Shown piece by piece: positions 21,463 to 30,699 of a stretch of DNA of 64,000 bases. The position numbers were made by a program, and so were the translations under genes. The notes below the pieces were generated by a model. The model did not search any database. It saw only the letters and a program-made list of their open reading frames with translations, and was not told where the DNA came from. This stretch comes from Collimonas arenae (GTDB lineage Bacteria > Pseudomonadota > Gammaproteobacteria > Burkholderiales > Burkholderiaceae_D): the NCBI RefSeq assembly GCF_000786695.1, contig NZ_CP009962.1, positions 3,968,001 through 4,032,000 of the forward strand. Reading direction: 5' to 3'. Every line of letters begins with the position of its first letter. Positions within the stretch are counted from its first letter, which is position 1.

Positions 21463-22137
21463 ATGGCAATTACAGATTGGCCCACAGACCAAAGACCGCG
21501 CGAACGCCTGATTAAATTCGGGCCGCAGGCGCTTTCCGATGCAGAACTGCTGGCAGTATTCCTGCGGGTTGGCACCGCAGGCAAAAGCGCAGTCGACCTG
21601 GGACGCGAAATGACCTCCCATTTCGGCTCGTTGAACGGGCTGTTTTCCGCATCGCTAAAGGACTTTTGTTTGATTAACGGCCTCGGACCTGCGAAATACG
21701 CCCAACTGCAAGCCATCCTGGAACTGGGGCGGCGTTCGCTGGCAGAGGAATTACAATCGGGCAGCAGCTTTGATGCGCCAGCCGCGGTAAAGCAGTACCT
21801 GCAATTACTGTTAACCAATAAACCGTATGAATCCTTTCTGGTGCTGTTCCTCGATGTCAAAAATCGGCTGATCTGCGCCGAGGAGCTGTTTCGCGGCACG
21901 CTGACCCACGCCAGCGTTTATCCACGCGAAGTAGTCAAGGCTGTCTTGGCGCACAATGCCGCGAGCATCATGCTTGCACACAATCACCCCTCAGGCACGC
22001 TGGAGCCGAGCGCCGCCGATCACAAGCTGACACAAACCCTGAAACAGGCCATGGATCTGATCGGTGTCCGGGTGCTCGATCATTTCATCGTCGCCGGCAC
22101 CAAGGTGTACTCGTTTGCAGAGCATGGCCAGTTGTAA
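21463..22137 (+). CDS. radC: RadC family protein (JAMM/MPN fold)
   Basis: The 224-residue protein has a helix-hairpin-helix N-terminal half (GPQALSDAELLAVFLRVG and LINGLGPAKYAQLQ) and a C-terminal JAMM metal-binding domain with AHNHPSG followed by S and D (EPSAADHKLT). Its function is uncertain: older links to DNA repair were not upheld in E. coli. I start at the ATG at 21463 (MAITDWPTDQRPRERL), which matches family length; the frame is open to a GTG at 21433. It diverges from fkpB. Confidence 0.94.
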   Translation: MAITDWPTDQRPRERLIKFGPQALSDAELLAVFLRVGTAGKSAVDLGREMTSHFGSLNGLFSASLKDFCLINGLGPAKYAQLQAILELGRRSLAEELQSGSSFDAPAAVKQYLQLLLTNKPYESFLVLFLDVKNRLICAEELFRGTLTHASVYPREVVKAVLAHNAASIMLAHNHPSGTLEPSAADHKLTQTLKQAMDLIGVRVLDHFIVAGTKVYSFAEHGQL

Positions 22138-22212
22138 ATTTGCAATATTAGACCAAAACCAAATTGTTAAATCATAAAACGCGCATAAGACACAATTGTT
22201 TTCCGCAAGTCG

Positions 22213-22241
22213 TTGAAAAATCTCATTTTTTTATATATACT
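22213..22241 (+). promoter_or_regulatory. rpmB-rpmG promoter
   Basis: TTGAAA (22213-22218), a 17-base T-rich spacer and TATACT (22236-22241) stand 42 bases before the rpmB ATG. It matches sigma-70 well and suits a highly expressed ribosomal gene. Confidence 0.75.
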
Positions 22242-22282
22242 CTTCTTTTTTCCAGTTTCGGAAATCTTTTAGGAGTAAAAAC

Positions 22283-22519
22283 ATGGCACGTGTCTGCCAA
22301 GTCACCGGGAAGGGGCCGATGGTCGGCAACAACGTTTCCCATGCAAACAACAAGACGAAACGTCGCTTTTTGCCTAACTTGCAAAATCGCCGCATTTTCG
22401 TTGAGTCTGAAAATCGCTGGGTCTCCCTGCGTTTGTCCAACGCCGGTTTGCGCGTAATCGACAAAATCGGCATCGATGCCGTGTTGGCCGATCTCCGCGC
22501 TCGTGGCGAAAACGTCTAA
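22283..22519 (+). CDS. rpmB: 50S ribosomal protein L28
   Basis: The 78-residue basic protein starts [20 protein letters not shown] and has the L28 signature [12 protein letters not shown] and the C-terminal segment [19 protein letters not shown] lies 7 bases before the ATG. It is followed 22 bases later by rpmG, the common bacterial pairing. Confidence 0.98.
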   Translation: MARVCQVTGKGPMVGNNVSHANNKTKRRFLPNLQNRRIFVESENRWVSLRLSNAGLRVIDKIGIDAVLADLRARGENV

Positions 22520-22541
22520 CTAGCAGAATAAAGGAAGAATC

Positions 22542-22709
22542 ATGGCGAAATCAGGCCGCGACAAAATCAAGCTGGAATCGACCGCAGGTACAGGTCATTT
22601 CTACACTACGACAAAAAACAAGCGTACAACACCGGAAAAAATGTCGATCATGAAATTTGATCCGAAGGTACGCAAGCACGTTGAATACAAAGAGACCAAG
22701 ATCAAGTAA
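22542..22709 (+). CDS. rpmG: 50S ribosomal protein L33
   Basis: The 55-residue protein starts [20 protein letters not shown] and contains the L33 marks YTTTKNKR and [10 protein letters not shown]. It has no zinc-binding CxxC pairs, so it is the zinc-free form. AAGGAAG precedes the ATG. It lies 22 bases after rpmB and shares its promoter. Confidence 0.97.
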   Translation: MAKSGRDKIKLESTAGTGHFYTTTKNKRTTPEKMSIMKFDPKVRKHVEYKETKIK

Positions 22710-22725
22710 TTGATCTGCACTCTGA

Positions 22726-22759
22726 AAAGCCCCGCATGGTTTTCCCTGCGGGCTTTTTT
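22726..22759 (+). terminator. Terminator of rpmB-rpmG
   Basis: AAAGCCCCGCA (22726-22736) pairs with TGCGGGCTTT (22747-22756) with one bulged C, followed by a T-run to 22759. It lies 16 bases after the rpmG stop. Confidence 0.88.
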
Positions 22760-22858
22760 ACGTTTGGAACCAATGCTTCGCTTGCCCACACTATTTTTAA
22801 TCGGCGCTGGTAAGCGGGACGTTACTGATTTAGGCAGAGACAGAAAAATCACCAGACG

Positions 22859-22886
22859 AAAAAAAACGGCCCATGCAGGGCCGCTT
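22859..22886 (-). terminator. Terminator of the desaturase gene
   Basis: On the minus strand CGGCCC-TGCAT-GGGCCG (22883-22867) is followed by T8 (22866-22859), 20 bases after the desaturase stop. Confidence 0.88.
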
Positions 22887-22903
22887 TCTTAACAATATCT
22901 GAA

Positions 22904-24097
22904 TCAGGAATAACTGCGCAGACGCAAGGAAAAATCCTGCAGTGACTTGATGCCGGAAGCTTCGGCCCGCGCACACCAATCCTGCAATTGCTGCAGCAAC
23001 TGGTCACGCGTGAAATGCGAACGCTCCCAGATGGCACCCAGCTCAACACGCATTTCATGCATGGTTTGCAGTGCCTTGCTATGTAAGAACAACTCTGTCA
23101 GTTGCTGTTTTTGTGGCGCTTCCAGCTTGGTCGGCTCACGTTGCAGCAACTTCTTCGATGATTTCAGGAAGCCGGAGCCCAGCTTAGCCTTATCAGTCAG
23201 ATGGCTGCGCTCTTCATGCCAGGCATTTTTCAACGACTTGGCGTACTTGGCCATGACATCGTAGCGGTTAGCGATCACGGACTGCAAAGTATCCAGATCC
23301 GGCACCAGCTTGGTATGGTTGAATTTCGGCGCCGGCGCAACCTTCTTGACCTTGGCCAGGCCGCAGATTTCCAAGATCCGAATATACATCCAGCCAATAT
23401 CAAATTCGTACCACTTCGACGACAGCTTGGCCGAAGTACCGAAAGTATGGTGATTATTGTGCAATTCTTCACCGCCAATGATGATGCCAAACGGGATGAT
23501 GTTAGTAGCAGCATCATTGCAATCGTAGTTGCGGTAGCCCCAATAGTGACCAATGCCGTTGATGATGCCGGCAGCAGTAATTGGAATCCAGATCATTTGC
23601 ACTGCCCACACACTCAGGCCGACAACGCCGAACAGCATCAGATCGATGAACAACATGGCCACAATGCCGTAGGCACTGTGCTTGGTATACAGGTTTCTTT
23701 CAATCCAGTCGTCCGGAGTGCCATGGCCGAATTTTTCCATGGTTTCCAGGTTCTTGGATTCAGCACGGTACAACTCGGCGCCTTCCCAGAAGACTTTCTT
23801 GATGCCGCGGGTAACAGGGCTATGCGGATCTTCTTCGGTATCGCATTTGGCGTGGTGCTTGCGATGGATCGCAGCCCACTCCTTGGTGACCATGCCGGTC
23901 GTCAGCCACAGCCAGAAACGGAAAAAATGACTTGGAATGGCGTGCAGATCCAGCGCACGATGTGCTTGGCCGCGATGCAGGTAGATCGTCACGGCAGCGA
24001 TCGTGATGTGCGTCACGACCAGCGTGAACACTACGACCTGCCAGGCGCTCGCACCCGTTACGCCATTCGACAAGAAATCGAGAATTGCATTGAACAC
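22904..24097 (-). CDS. Acyl-lipid/acyl-CoA delta-9-type fatty acid desaturase
   Basis: The 397-residue membrane enzyme would introduce a cis double bond into acyl chains using a di-iron centre. Three histidine boxes are visible: HRGQAHR (residues 41-47), HRKHH (78-82) and HNNHH near residue 228. Four hydrophobic segments lie around them. The first box is HRGQAHR rather than the HRLWSHR-like form of eukaryotic stearoyl-CoA desaturases, as in the bacterial DesC-like group. The C-terminal 130 residues are soluble and charged, longer than in many relatives. It is monocistronic with its own terminator; a role in adjusting membrane fluidity is likely. Confidence 0.9.
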   Translation of the reverse strand: MFNAILDFLSNGVTGASAWQVVVFTLVVTHITIAAVTIYLHRGQAHRALDLHAIPSHFFRFWLWLTTGMVTKEWAAIHRKHHAKCDTEEDPHSPVTRGIKKVFWEGAELYRAESKNLETMEKFGHGTPDDWIERNLYTKHSAYGIVAMLFIDLMLFGVVGLSVWAVQMIWIPITAAGIINGIGHYWGYRNYDCNDAATNIIPFGIIIGGEELHNNHHTFGTSAKLSSKWYEFDIGWMYIRILEICGLAKVKKVAPAPKFNHTKLVPDLDTLQSVIANRYDVMAKYAKSLKNAWHEERSHLTDKAKLGSGFLKSSKKLLQREPTKLEAPQKQQLTELFLHSKALQTMHEMRVELGAIWERSHFTRDQLLQQLQDWCARAEASGIKSLQDFSLRLRSYS

Positions 24098-24227
24098 TAT
24101 GTGTACTCCATGTGTAGAGATTACGCCACTGCTTGTTTTAAAATCTAATTTGCAGTGTGATGCGGGTAAATTGACGGGTAGTTACCGACCATTTACCCGA
24201 ATTTCGATCGCAATTGTACCCTGAATA

Positions 24228-25598
24228 TCAGCTGTTTTTAGATTTCGGCGAATCTACCGAGCCATCTAATTGCAAATCCTGTTGCGAATCTGAGTGAAAA
24301 TTACTTTTATGCAAGTCAGCGTCGTATACCTTGATTTCACGTTTCACGTGAGCAATTTTGATCTGACGGGCTTGCAACGCACGCCAAATCGCCCGGTTAA
24401 CATCTGACAACACATTCAACCGGCCGTTCTCGGGATCCGTGATCCAGAACCCGAGCTCTAGTTCTAGGCCATCCGCCCCGATTTTCAACAACAACGCTTG
24501 CGGCAGCACTTCACGCGATACGCGGTCAACCCCGAGCGCGGCCTGCTCCAGCATCGTCAATACGCTTTCGACATCATCCTGATACACGATCGTGACTTGG
24601 GTCGACAGACGCAGGATACGATTGGTCAGCGAATAGTTCTGCACCGAATTGATCATAAAGATCTCATTCGGTATCACGGTATCAATGCCGTCCAGCCCCT
24701 GCAGCACGGTGTAGCGGCTATTGATCTGCACCACCTTTCCGTAAAACGTGCTGACCCCGACCATATCGCCGATCGCAAGACTGCGTTCCAGCAAAATCAC
24801 GAAGCCTGATACATAACTGCTGGCGATTTTCTGTAAACCAAGCCCCAACGCCACACCCAACGCACCGCCGAACACCGACAGCACAGTCAGATCAATGCCA
24901 ACCAGCGACAGGCTGAGCAACACTGCTATCAAGATCAACACCGCACGCGCCATACGCGCCACCACGGTACGGATCGACGAATGCATGGTGTTGACGCGCA
25001 TCAGCCGCTCTTCAATGGTAGCGCCGGCCCACAGCGCGATCACCAACGTTACCAGTACCGAAACCAGAGCTTGCATGATCGATAACAACGATACCTTGTA
25101 GCGACCGATCGGCAACACCGTGCTGTCCAGGTAATCGAACAGGTCCGGCCACCAGCCGGTGATATACAACAGCAAGCCGATCCAGACCAGTGCGCCAAAA
25201 CTCTTTTCAAACAACAACAGGAAGGTGCCGACACCGCTATTGCGCGCGAAAACCCTGCGCAATACATAGAACACAAAGCGCATCAGGGCCAGCGACGCCA
25301 CCAGCGGTACCATCAGACGCAAGATATTCACCGGCTGATGCCAGCGCTGCAAAGCCAGCTTGACCAGCAACAGCAGCAGGAAAGTCAGGATCGGGGTCAA
25401 GACCTTGACAAAACTGCCCAGGCCGATCTGCATCGCCTGCGGCTGCGCCGCACTCAGCGTGAAAGTCCGACGCAACAAGCGCGCCAGCACCCAGCCTAGG
25501 CATATACAGAGCAGCAGCAAGCCGACCTGCAGCAGCAAACCTGGCGCACGCAGGTTAGTGAGCAAATCATTGAGCAAATCCGTGAAAATATCTGGCAT
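24228..25598 (-). CDS. Mechanosensitive ion channel, MscS family
   Basis: The 456-residue protein has about five hydrophobic segments in its first 240 residues and then the MscS core: the pore-lining helix SVFGGALGVALGLGLQKIASSYVSG and the beta domain with ERSLAIGDMVGVSTFYGKV and VIPNEIFMINSVQNYS. It is larger than E. coli MscS (286 residues), with extra N-terminal helices. Such channels open on membrane tension during osmotic downshift. It lies 20 bases after the phospholipase-D-like gene on the same strand. Confidence 0.92.
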   Translation of the reverse strand: MPDIFTDLLNDLLTNLRAPGLLLQVGLLLLCICLGWVLARLLRRTFTLSAAQPQAMQIGLGSFVKVLTPILTFLLLLLVKLALQRWHQPVNILRLMVPLVASLALMRFVFYVLRRVFARNSGVGTFLLLFEKSFGALVWIGLLLYITGWWPDLFDYLDSTVLPIGRYKVSLLSIMQALVSVLVTLVIALWAGATIEERLMRVNTMHSSIRTVVARMARAVLILIAVLLSLSLVGIDLTVLSVFGGALGVALGLGLQKIASSYVSGFVILLERSLAIGDMVGVSTFYGKVVQINSRYTVLQGLDGIDTVIPNEIFMINSVQNYSLTNRILRLSTQVTIVYQDDVESVLTMLEQAALGVDRVSREVLPQALLLKIGADGLELELGFWITDPENGRLNVLSDVNRAIWRALQARQIKIAHVKREIKVYDADLHKSNFHSDSQQDLQLDGSVDSPKSKNS

Positions 25599-25618
25599 GG
25601 GCGTATATTCGGCTTTAA

Positions 25619-26221
25619 CTACTGCGTTTTATAGGGCGTGGCGTCTAAACGGTGACGCTCCCAGTTCAGCGCGTAACGCATCGCCAGCGCTGGATTGTTG
25701 CGTACGATCAGCACGTTCTCCGCGTTCTTGTGCTGTGCACTCCAGGTAAAATTGAAACTGCCGGTGATTACCGTTGCAGCGGCGGTGGACGAGTCAATCA
25801 CCATCACCTTGTTGTGCGCATTCTGATAGCCGCTTTCCAGCCACAGCGGAATTCCGGCCGCGGCCAGCTCACGCGCCTTGCTGGCGCCGACCTTCTCAAG
25901 CTGGCGGCCATCCAGCATGACCTTGACATCGACGCCGCGCCGTTTGGCGGCGATCAATGCCGCGGCGATTTTATGATTACTCAATAAGTAGGCTTGCACC
26001 AGCACCTGTTGCCGTGCGGCATCGAGTGCATCGATCAGAGCCGTTTCAATATCGTCCCATGGCGCAAAGAGCGGCTGCAAAGTGCCAACAGCGGCTTGCG
26101 GCGCCTGAGTGGAATCGAATGCACTTGCGGGTGCGGCAATCAGCGCCGTGTAAAACACCAAACCCAACCCGATACGGCGCATCAGGATAGCCGCTACTTT
26201 CATTCGCGTGGATGCAAACAC
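25619..26221 (-). CDS. Secreted single-HKD phospholipase D-family nuclease
   Basis: The 200-residue protein has a signal peptide (cleavage near ASA-FDS, residue 34) and one HKD motif: H136, K138 and D143 in HNKVMVID, followed by GSFNFTWSA. A single-motif protein of this length matches the Nuc endonuclease type, which works as a homodimer on nucleic acid without metal. Other members act on phospholipids, so the substrate is not certain. The ATG at 26203 (MKVAAILM) is an alternative start. It sits between the methyltransferase gene and the MscS gene. Confidence 0.85.
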   Translation of the reverse strand: MFASTRMKVAAILMRRIGLGLVFYTALIAAPASAFDSTQAPQAAVGTLQPLFAPWDDIETALIDALDAARQQVLVQAYLLSNHKIAAALIAAKRRGVDVKVMLDGRQLEKVGASKARELAAAGIPLWLESGYQNAHNKVMVIDSSTAAATVITGSFNFTWSAQHKNAENVLIVRNNPALAMRYALNWERHRLDATPYKTQ

Positions 26222-26251
26222 GATATCCGTGCCAGGTTGAACGAGATTACG

Positions 26252-27505
26252 TTACTTACGTACGAACACCGCGGCAAAGAAGCCGTCGGTCTGGTGCTGA
26301 TGCGGCAGCAATTTCAGATAGTCGCCCATTTCCAGCGGGATTTTCTGTTCGGCCAGCACGTCTTTCATCGGCACCAGGGAAAAATCTTCGTGACTTGCCA
26401 GGAACTGTGCAGCAATCGCGTCATTTTCTTCGTCCAGCAAACTGCAAGTACCGTACACCAGGCGGCCGCCTGACTTCACCAGCCGCGCAGCGCTCGACAA
26501 AATCGCAATCTGCTTGGCGTTCATCTCGACAACCGCTTCCGGCGTCTGGCGCCATTTGACGTCGGGGTTGCGGCGCAGCGTGCCGAGACCACTACAAGGC
26601 GCATCGACTAGCACGCGGTCGATCTTCCCGGCCAGGCGTTTGACCTTACCGTCGTTTTCATGAGCGATCAAGACAGGATGGATATTCGACAATCCGCTGC
26701 GCGCCATACGTGGCTTGAGTTTTGCCAGACGCTTCTCGGAAATATCGAAAGCATACAAACGGCCGGTATTGCGCATGGTAGCGCCCAACGCCAGGGTCTT
26801 GCCGCCGGCGCCGGCGCAGAAATCGACGACCATTTCGCCACGCTTGGCGCCGACGATTTGCGCCAGCAACTGGCTACCTTCGTCCTGCACTTCAATCGCG
26901 CCGCTCTTGAACAGCGGCAGGTTTTGCAAAGCCGGTTTTTTGATGACACGCAAACCCAGCGGCGCATACGGGGTCGGTTCACACAGAATCGGCGCTTCGG
27001 CCAAGGCGGCGGCGACGTCCTCACGATTTGACTTGATGGTGTTGACTCGAAGATCCAATGGCGCCGGCTGGTTCATTGCAGACGCCAGCTCCAGCGTTGC
27101 AGCCTCGCCATCACGCGCGACCAGTTTGTCGAACAGCCATTGCGGCAGGTTGGAACGCATCAGCGGCGGCATCAGATTGCGGTCGATATCCGCGACCCGC
27201 GTCAGCCATTCGGTTTCTTCTTCCGTCAAACCGCCCAACGAATCGACGCCGACCGCATCGGCCAGGCCCAGCAAGGTCATGCGACGCATGGTCGGACCAT
27301 TTCCCGATTCGGCGAAACTGGTATAGATGGATTTGTTGCGCAGCAAGCCATACACTGCTTCTGCAACGACGCCGCGCTCGCGCGAACCGAGCTTTGGATG
27401 CTCGCGGAAATAGTGCGACAAGGTGCCATCGGCAGGGCCGGTAAAACGTAAAATTTCGCGCAAGACTTCTTCGGTGTGACCGATGATCGCTGGAGGCAAT
27501 CTCAT
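26252..27505 (-). CDS. RsmB/NOP-family RNA m5C methyltransferase
   Basis: The 417-residue protein transfers a methyl group from AdoMet to cytosine C5 in RNA. The AdoMet site is VVDFCAGAGGKTLALG, the motif IV cysteine is in DAPCSGLGTLRRNPD and the catalytic motif VI cysteine in YGTCSLLDEEN. The N-terminal 130 residues are helical and resemble, weakly, the NusB-like part of RsmB. It may be an RsmB variant acting on 16S rRNA, but Burkholderiales often have a second paralogue, so I give no symbol. It lies upstream of the nuclease gene with a 30-base gap. Confidence 0.88.
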   Translation of the reverse strand: MRLPPAIIGHTEEVLREILRFTGPADGTLSHYFREHPKLGSRERGVVAEAVYGLLRNKSIYTSFAESGNGPTMRRMTLLGLADAVGVDSLGGLTEEETEWLTRVADIDRNLMPPLMRSNLPQWLFDKLVARDGEAATLELASAMNQPAPLDLRVNTIKSNREDVAAALAEAPILCEPTPYAPLGLRVIKKPALQNLPLFKSGAIEVQDEGSQLLAQIVGAKRGEMVVDFCAGAGGKTLALGATMRNTGRLYAFDISEKRLAKLKPRMARSGLSNIHPVLIAHENDGKVKRLAGKIDRVLVDAPCSGLGTLRRNPDVKWRQTPEAVVEMNAKQIAILSSAARLVKSGGRLVYGTCSLLDEENDAIAAQFLASHEDFSLVPMKDVLAEQKIPLEMGDYLKLLPHQHQTDGFFAAVFVRK

Positions 27506-27590
27506 AATGATTCTTTCTTAAAAATCTGATTGTCGTGCTCGGATGGCAAACGACGATAGTGCAGTTAAATTAAATTCGGCGCTGTTAGCG

Positions 27591-28205
27591 TCAGGCAGGA
27601 TCGGCATTGATGCGAACCCGGCCGTCCTCTATAACTAAACGATTTTCGACAAACCAGCGCACCGCACGCGGATAGAGTTGATGTTCTTCGATCAGCACCC
27701 GTTGCTCCAGCGACTGTTCGGTATCGCCTTCCAGCACCGGCACTGCAACTTGCGCCACAATCGGCCCATGGTCCAATGTCGGCGTAACGAAATGCACGGT
27801 CACGCCATGTACCTTTACACCCGCCTCCAGCGCTTGCCGATGGGTCGCCATGCCGGTAAAACTTGGTAGTAGCGAAGGATGAATATTCAACATGCGGCCG
27901 GCGTAATGTTCCACCAGCGGCGCAGTCAAAATCCGCATGAAACCTGCCAGCACCACAAGATCAGGGACAAAGCCATCAATCACGACACGCAAAGCGGCGT
28001 CGAACTGCGCACGATCAGGATAGTCTTTATTCGCGACCACCGCCGTGGGAATACCTTGGGCGGCAGCAAATTTCAAACCTTCGGCATCTGCACGGTTGCT
28101 GATCACTGCAACGATTCGGGCTGGCCATTGTTCGGTTTGAGCGGTGCGGACGATGGCTTGCATGTTGCTGCCACGCCCGGAAATCAGGATAACAATGCTT
28201 CTCAT
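27591..28205 (-). CDS. purN: Phosphoribosylglycinamide formyltransferase 1
   Basis: PurN adds the C8 formyl group in purine synthesis, using 10-formyltetrahydrofolate. The 204-residue protein starts MRSIVILISGRGSNMQAI and shows the catalytic residues in NIHPSLLPSF (Asn and His) and the aspartate in VTPTLDHGPI. The frame is open for 13 more codons upstream; the ATG at 28205 gives the family start. Confidence 0.96.
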   Translation of the reverse strand: MRSIVILISGRGSNMQAIVRTAQTEQWPARIVAVISNRADAEGLKFAAAQGIPTAVVANKDYPDRAQFDAALRVVIDGFVPDLVVLAGFMRILTAPLVEHYAGRMLNIHPSLLPSFTGMATHRQALEAGVKVHGVTVHFVTPTLDHGPIVAQVAVPVLEGDTEQSLEQRVLIEEHQLYPRAVRWFVENRLVIEDGRVRINADPA

Positions 28206-28262
28206 GGCGCGCATTGTACCCGTTGCAACGCTGTTTTTGAGCAAAACAGACGGTAAATATCG

Positions 28263-28661
28263 TTATTGGAAAGAATAAAAGACGCGAAAGGCAACTTTTT
28301 TGTCGGCCCAGAAATCGGCGCTGTCGCGGAATACGTCGAGCAAGGTTTCACGCGCTTCCTTGTCGAATTTCTGCGTATTTGGCAGTTGTTCGATTACCAC
28401 GATAAAGCCAGGCTGCGGGCCGGACTTGTGCGCCAGATCGGTCAGGCAATCGGCCAGAGCGTCGAAATTCTTGCCAAAATGCTTGGGGAAATGGAAGGCG
28501 CTGGCGATTTTGCCTAAAACTTGCTGTTTAGTCGTTGCTTCCGCACAGTAGGCATACAGGAAATGCTGCCCCAGACGGTGAGCCTCCGCCTGCAGTTCGG
28601 TCACACGGAAGGCGCGGATGGACTGCACTACATTTGGCGGTACGGTTTTAAACAAGCTCAT
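28263..28661 (-). CDS. Barstar-family ribonuclease inhibitor
   Basis: The 132-residue cytoplasmic protein carries the barstar core FPKHFGKNFDALADCLTDL (about residues 58-76), followed by the strand/helix pattern of the family and a C-terminal VAFRVFYSF. Barstar binds and blocks the active site of barnase-type ribonucleases. It lies 64 bases downstream of a gene for a secreted barnase-like ribonuclease on the same strand, so it is the expected self-protection protein for that enzyme. A leading 40 residues not seen in Bacillus barstar (about 90 residues) form an N-terminal extension. Confidence 0.9.
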   Translation of the reverse strand: MSLFKTVPPNVVQSIRAFRVTELQAEAHRLGQHFLYAYCAEATTKQQVLGKIASAFHFPKHFGKNFDALADCLTDLAHKSGPQPGFIVVIEQLPNTQKFDKEARETLLDVFRDSADFWADKKVAFRVFYSFQ

Positions 28662-28725
28662 TTTTTCCCTCAGCTAGAGCAATGATAATGGATTGCCGTT
28701 GTTGTATATCAGTCACTCGTCTCAG

Positions 28726-29088
28726 TCACTCCTGTATGCGTCTGAAAGTTTGATAGTGATTGTCAGTGTAATAATATTCGCCGGACGACTGCGGATTGCC
28801 GCCGGCAATGATGCGCCGAGCGCCACGATTACGGGCGCGTGGGGTTTTTACCGTGTATTCATGATAATAGCCGCGTCGCTGCTTCGGCAGCATCCCTTCA
28901 TAATTACCAAAGATGACGCCATCCTTGGCATAGGGAAACGGCCCACCCTGCTTGATCAGTATCAATGTAGTCTGTGCTTCTGACGGCAATTGGTCCACCG
29001 TAACCACATCCTGTGACAGGGACTCACGCGCAAAAACCTGAAAAGACAGTAGCAAACCTAGCAGCAACAGAACGCTGTTGCGTAGCAT
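28726..29088 (-). CDS. Secreted barnase-like guanyl-specific ribonuclease
   Basis: From the ATG at 29088 the protein has 120 residues: a signal peptide (1-20, LLLLGLLLSFQVFA) and a microbial ribonuclease domain. Catalytic residues of the barnase/RNase Sa family are visible: E77 in YYHEYTV, the arginine pair R91-R92 in RGARRI and H111 in TDNHYQTF. It would be exported to the periplasm or outside and cut RNA after guanine. The frame is open up to 29262 and the ATG at 29148 is another possible start; neither has a good ribosome binding site. The barstar gene follows. Confidence 0.85.
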   Translation of the reverse strand: MLRNSVLLLLGLLLSFQVFARESLSQDVVTVDQLPSEAQTTLILIKQGGPFPYAKDGVIFGNYEGMLPKQRRGYYHEYTVKTPRARNRGARRIIAGGNPQSSGEYYYTDNHYQTFRRIQE

Positions 29089-29306
29089 GGCGACAGCAAA
29101 ATCGGCATTTAGACCAAGAAAATGGCGCTGGGTTGCGTGGTTTTTCATAAATTTCATATTTTTGTATGTGCAAACCATATGCGATACCGTAGGGTAACGT
29201 GTTGCTGAAAACGAATCAACCCGTATACCTGCCCCCGCATCAAGTGTTGCAATATTTGACAATATCGCACAACGTGCGTTCAGTACAGCGCCGTCCTAAT
29301 CGTGAT

Positions 29307-30485
29307 CTAGGTGCAGGCAGGCCCGAAAAAAGCAGCAACTTCGTCGCGTCGCGCCAAGGTATCTTTTTGTCCCATCCGAATCAGCTCACGGGTATAACCG
29401 GACTCGAATAACAGATACGACGCCAAACCGCCGCCCTGCACTTCTTTAGCGCCAAGCCCCCCGAGCAAGGTGCGGATCGGCACCGGCAAGCTGCCAAAAT
29501 GCTTGGTGGCGATATCGTCGATTTGTTCCGAAGGAGAAATAATCAACATTTCCACCGGCTTCAGCGGCGTTCGCTGGCGCTGTTCTTCGGTGAGAAAAGA
29601 AAGTGTGTGATTGATACGCTCGAGGCGCTCGATATCCACCGCCAGCCCGTCCAGGAAAATACTGGACAGTGCATGACTGGCTATTTGCGCCAGGCTTGGA
29701 TAACGGGCGAAGTTCGGCGAGTCCGCCGGTGCTTCCTGGCGGCGACCGGCGCCGACCACCAGCACTTTGCTGGCGCCCAGATGAATCGCCGGAGAAATCG
29801 GTGCTAGTTGGCGCATCGAACCATCGCCGAAAAACTGGCGGCGGCCTTCGCAGTAAATCGGAATCGCTGGAAAGATAAAGGGAATCGCCGACGATGCCAG
29901 CAGGTGGCCGACGCCGATCTGATCCCTGACTGCCCGCCGCTGGCTGCGGGTCCAGCCCTGGATTTCGATAGCGCTCTGATAAAAAGTAATGTGCTGGCCG
30001 CCGCTGTACGATGAGGCGGTGATCGCCAACGCATCCAGGCTGCCATTAGCTAGCGCCTGATCCAGCCTCTCCAGGTCCAGCAAACGGTGCAGTAAAGTAA
30101 TCAGCGGCGTATTGTCGAGCAGCGAATTGGGTGGATGGGCGTGCCACTTGCGCAACAGCCAGCCGAAAGACAGCAAGGACAGCCAGCGCGCACCCGAACG
30201 CAAGACGGCCAGCGAATCGGCGCGGTATACCTGCTCAACCGTGAAGTGTTCCCAGACATCCATCAGCTTCTGCACACCAAGGCCGAAATTATCGACCCGG
30301 CAAGCCAACGCCGTGGCATTGATCGCGCCGGCCGACGTACCGCAAATGATATCGAAAGGATTTTTCTCGGCCGCCCAGCCCTGCTCTCGCAAAATCGACG
30401 CCACCGCGTCCATGACGCCAACCTGATAGGCCGCGCGAGCGCCGCCGCCGGTGAGGATGAGGCCGGTTTTTTGTTTTGTCTCCAT
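29307..30485 (-). CDS. Patatin-like phospholipase
   Basis: The 392-residue protein has the oxyanion-hole motif GGGARAAYQVGV (13-24), the nucleophile S51 in GTSAG and the catalytic aspartate in FGDGSMRQ near residue 218, forming the Ser-Asp dyad of patatin lipases. No signal peptide is present, so it is cytoplasmic or, possibly, delivered by another route. It lies next to the type VI genes (214 bases from tssL). Patatin lipases can be T6SS effectors (Tle family), but nothing here, such as an immunity gene or adaptor, supports that; relatives of this length are common housekeeping proteins. Confidence 0.88.
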   Translation of the reverse strand: METKQKTGLILTGGGARAAYQVGVMDAVASILREQGWAAEKNPFDIICGTSAGAINATALACRVDNFGLGVQKLMDVWEHFTVEQVYRADSLAVLRSGARWLSLLSFGWLLRKWHAHPPNSLLDNTPLITLLHRLLDLERLDQALANGSLDALAITASSYSGGQHITFYQSAIEIQGWTRSQRRAVRDQIGVGHLLASSAIPFIFPAIPIYCEGRRQFFGDGSMRQLAPISPAIHLGASKVLVVGAGRRQEAPADSPNFARYPSLAQIASHALSSIFLDGLAVDIERLERINHTLSFLTEEQRQRTPLKPVEMLIISPSEQIDDIATKHFGSLPVPIRTLLGGLGAKEVQGGGLASYLLFESGYTRELIRMGQKDTLARRDEVAAFFGPACT

Positions 30486-30699
30486 GAAACAGAAGATTAC
30501 CAGCAGTAATGTATTACTGCTCCATCAGATTGAACGTCAGTGGAATATTCCACAAGCCGTAAAATTCTGGCACAGGGGAAAGACTTGCATGTCAAACAAC
30601 GCAGCCATCTCAACAGCCATGACGCGTAGTGCGGGCGACAAGTTGATCCTTTTCAAATCACTCGACAAGACCCGCAGCCGGCACAGTAAAAATCGTTGA

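Noticed and set aside
29307..30485. Patatin-like protein as a T6SS lipase effector
   Set aside because: Located next to tssL, but there is no immunity gene, adaptor or VgrG beside it, and the family is common outside T6SS.
30451..30699. 82-residue plus-strand frame between the patatin gene and tssL
   Set aside because: It starts inside the patatin gene on the other strand, lacks a ribosome binding site and resembles nothing.
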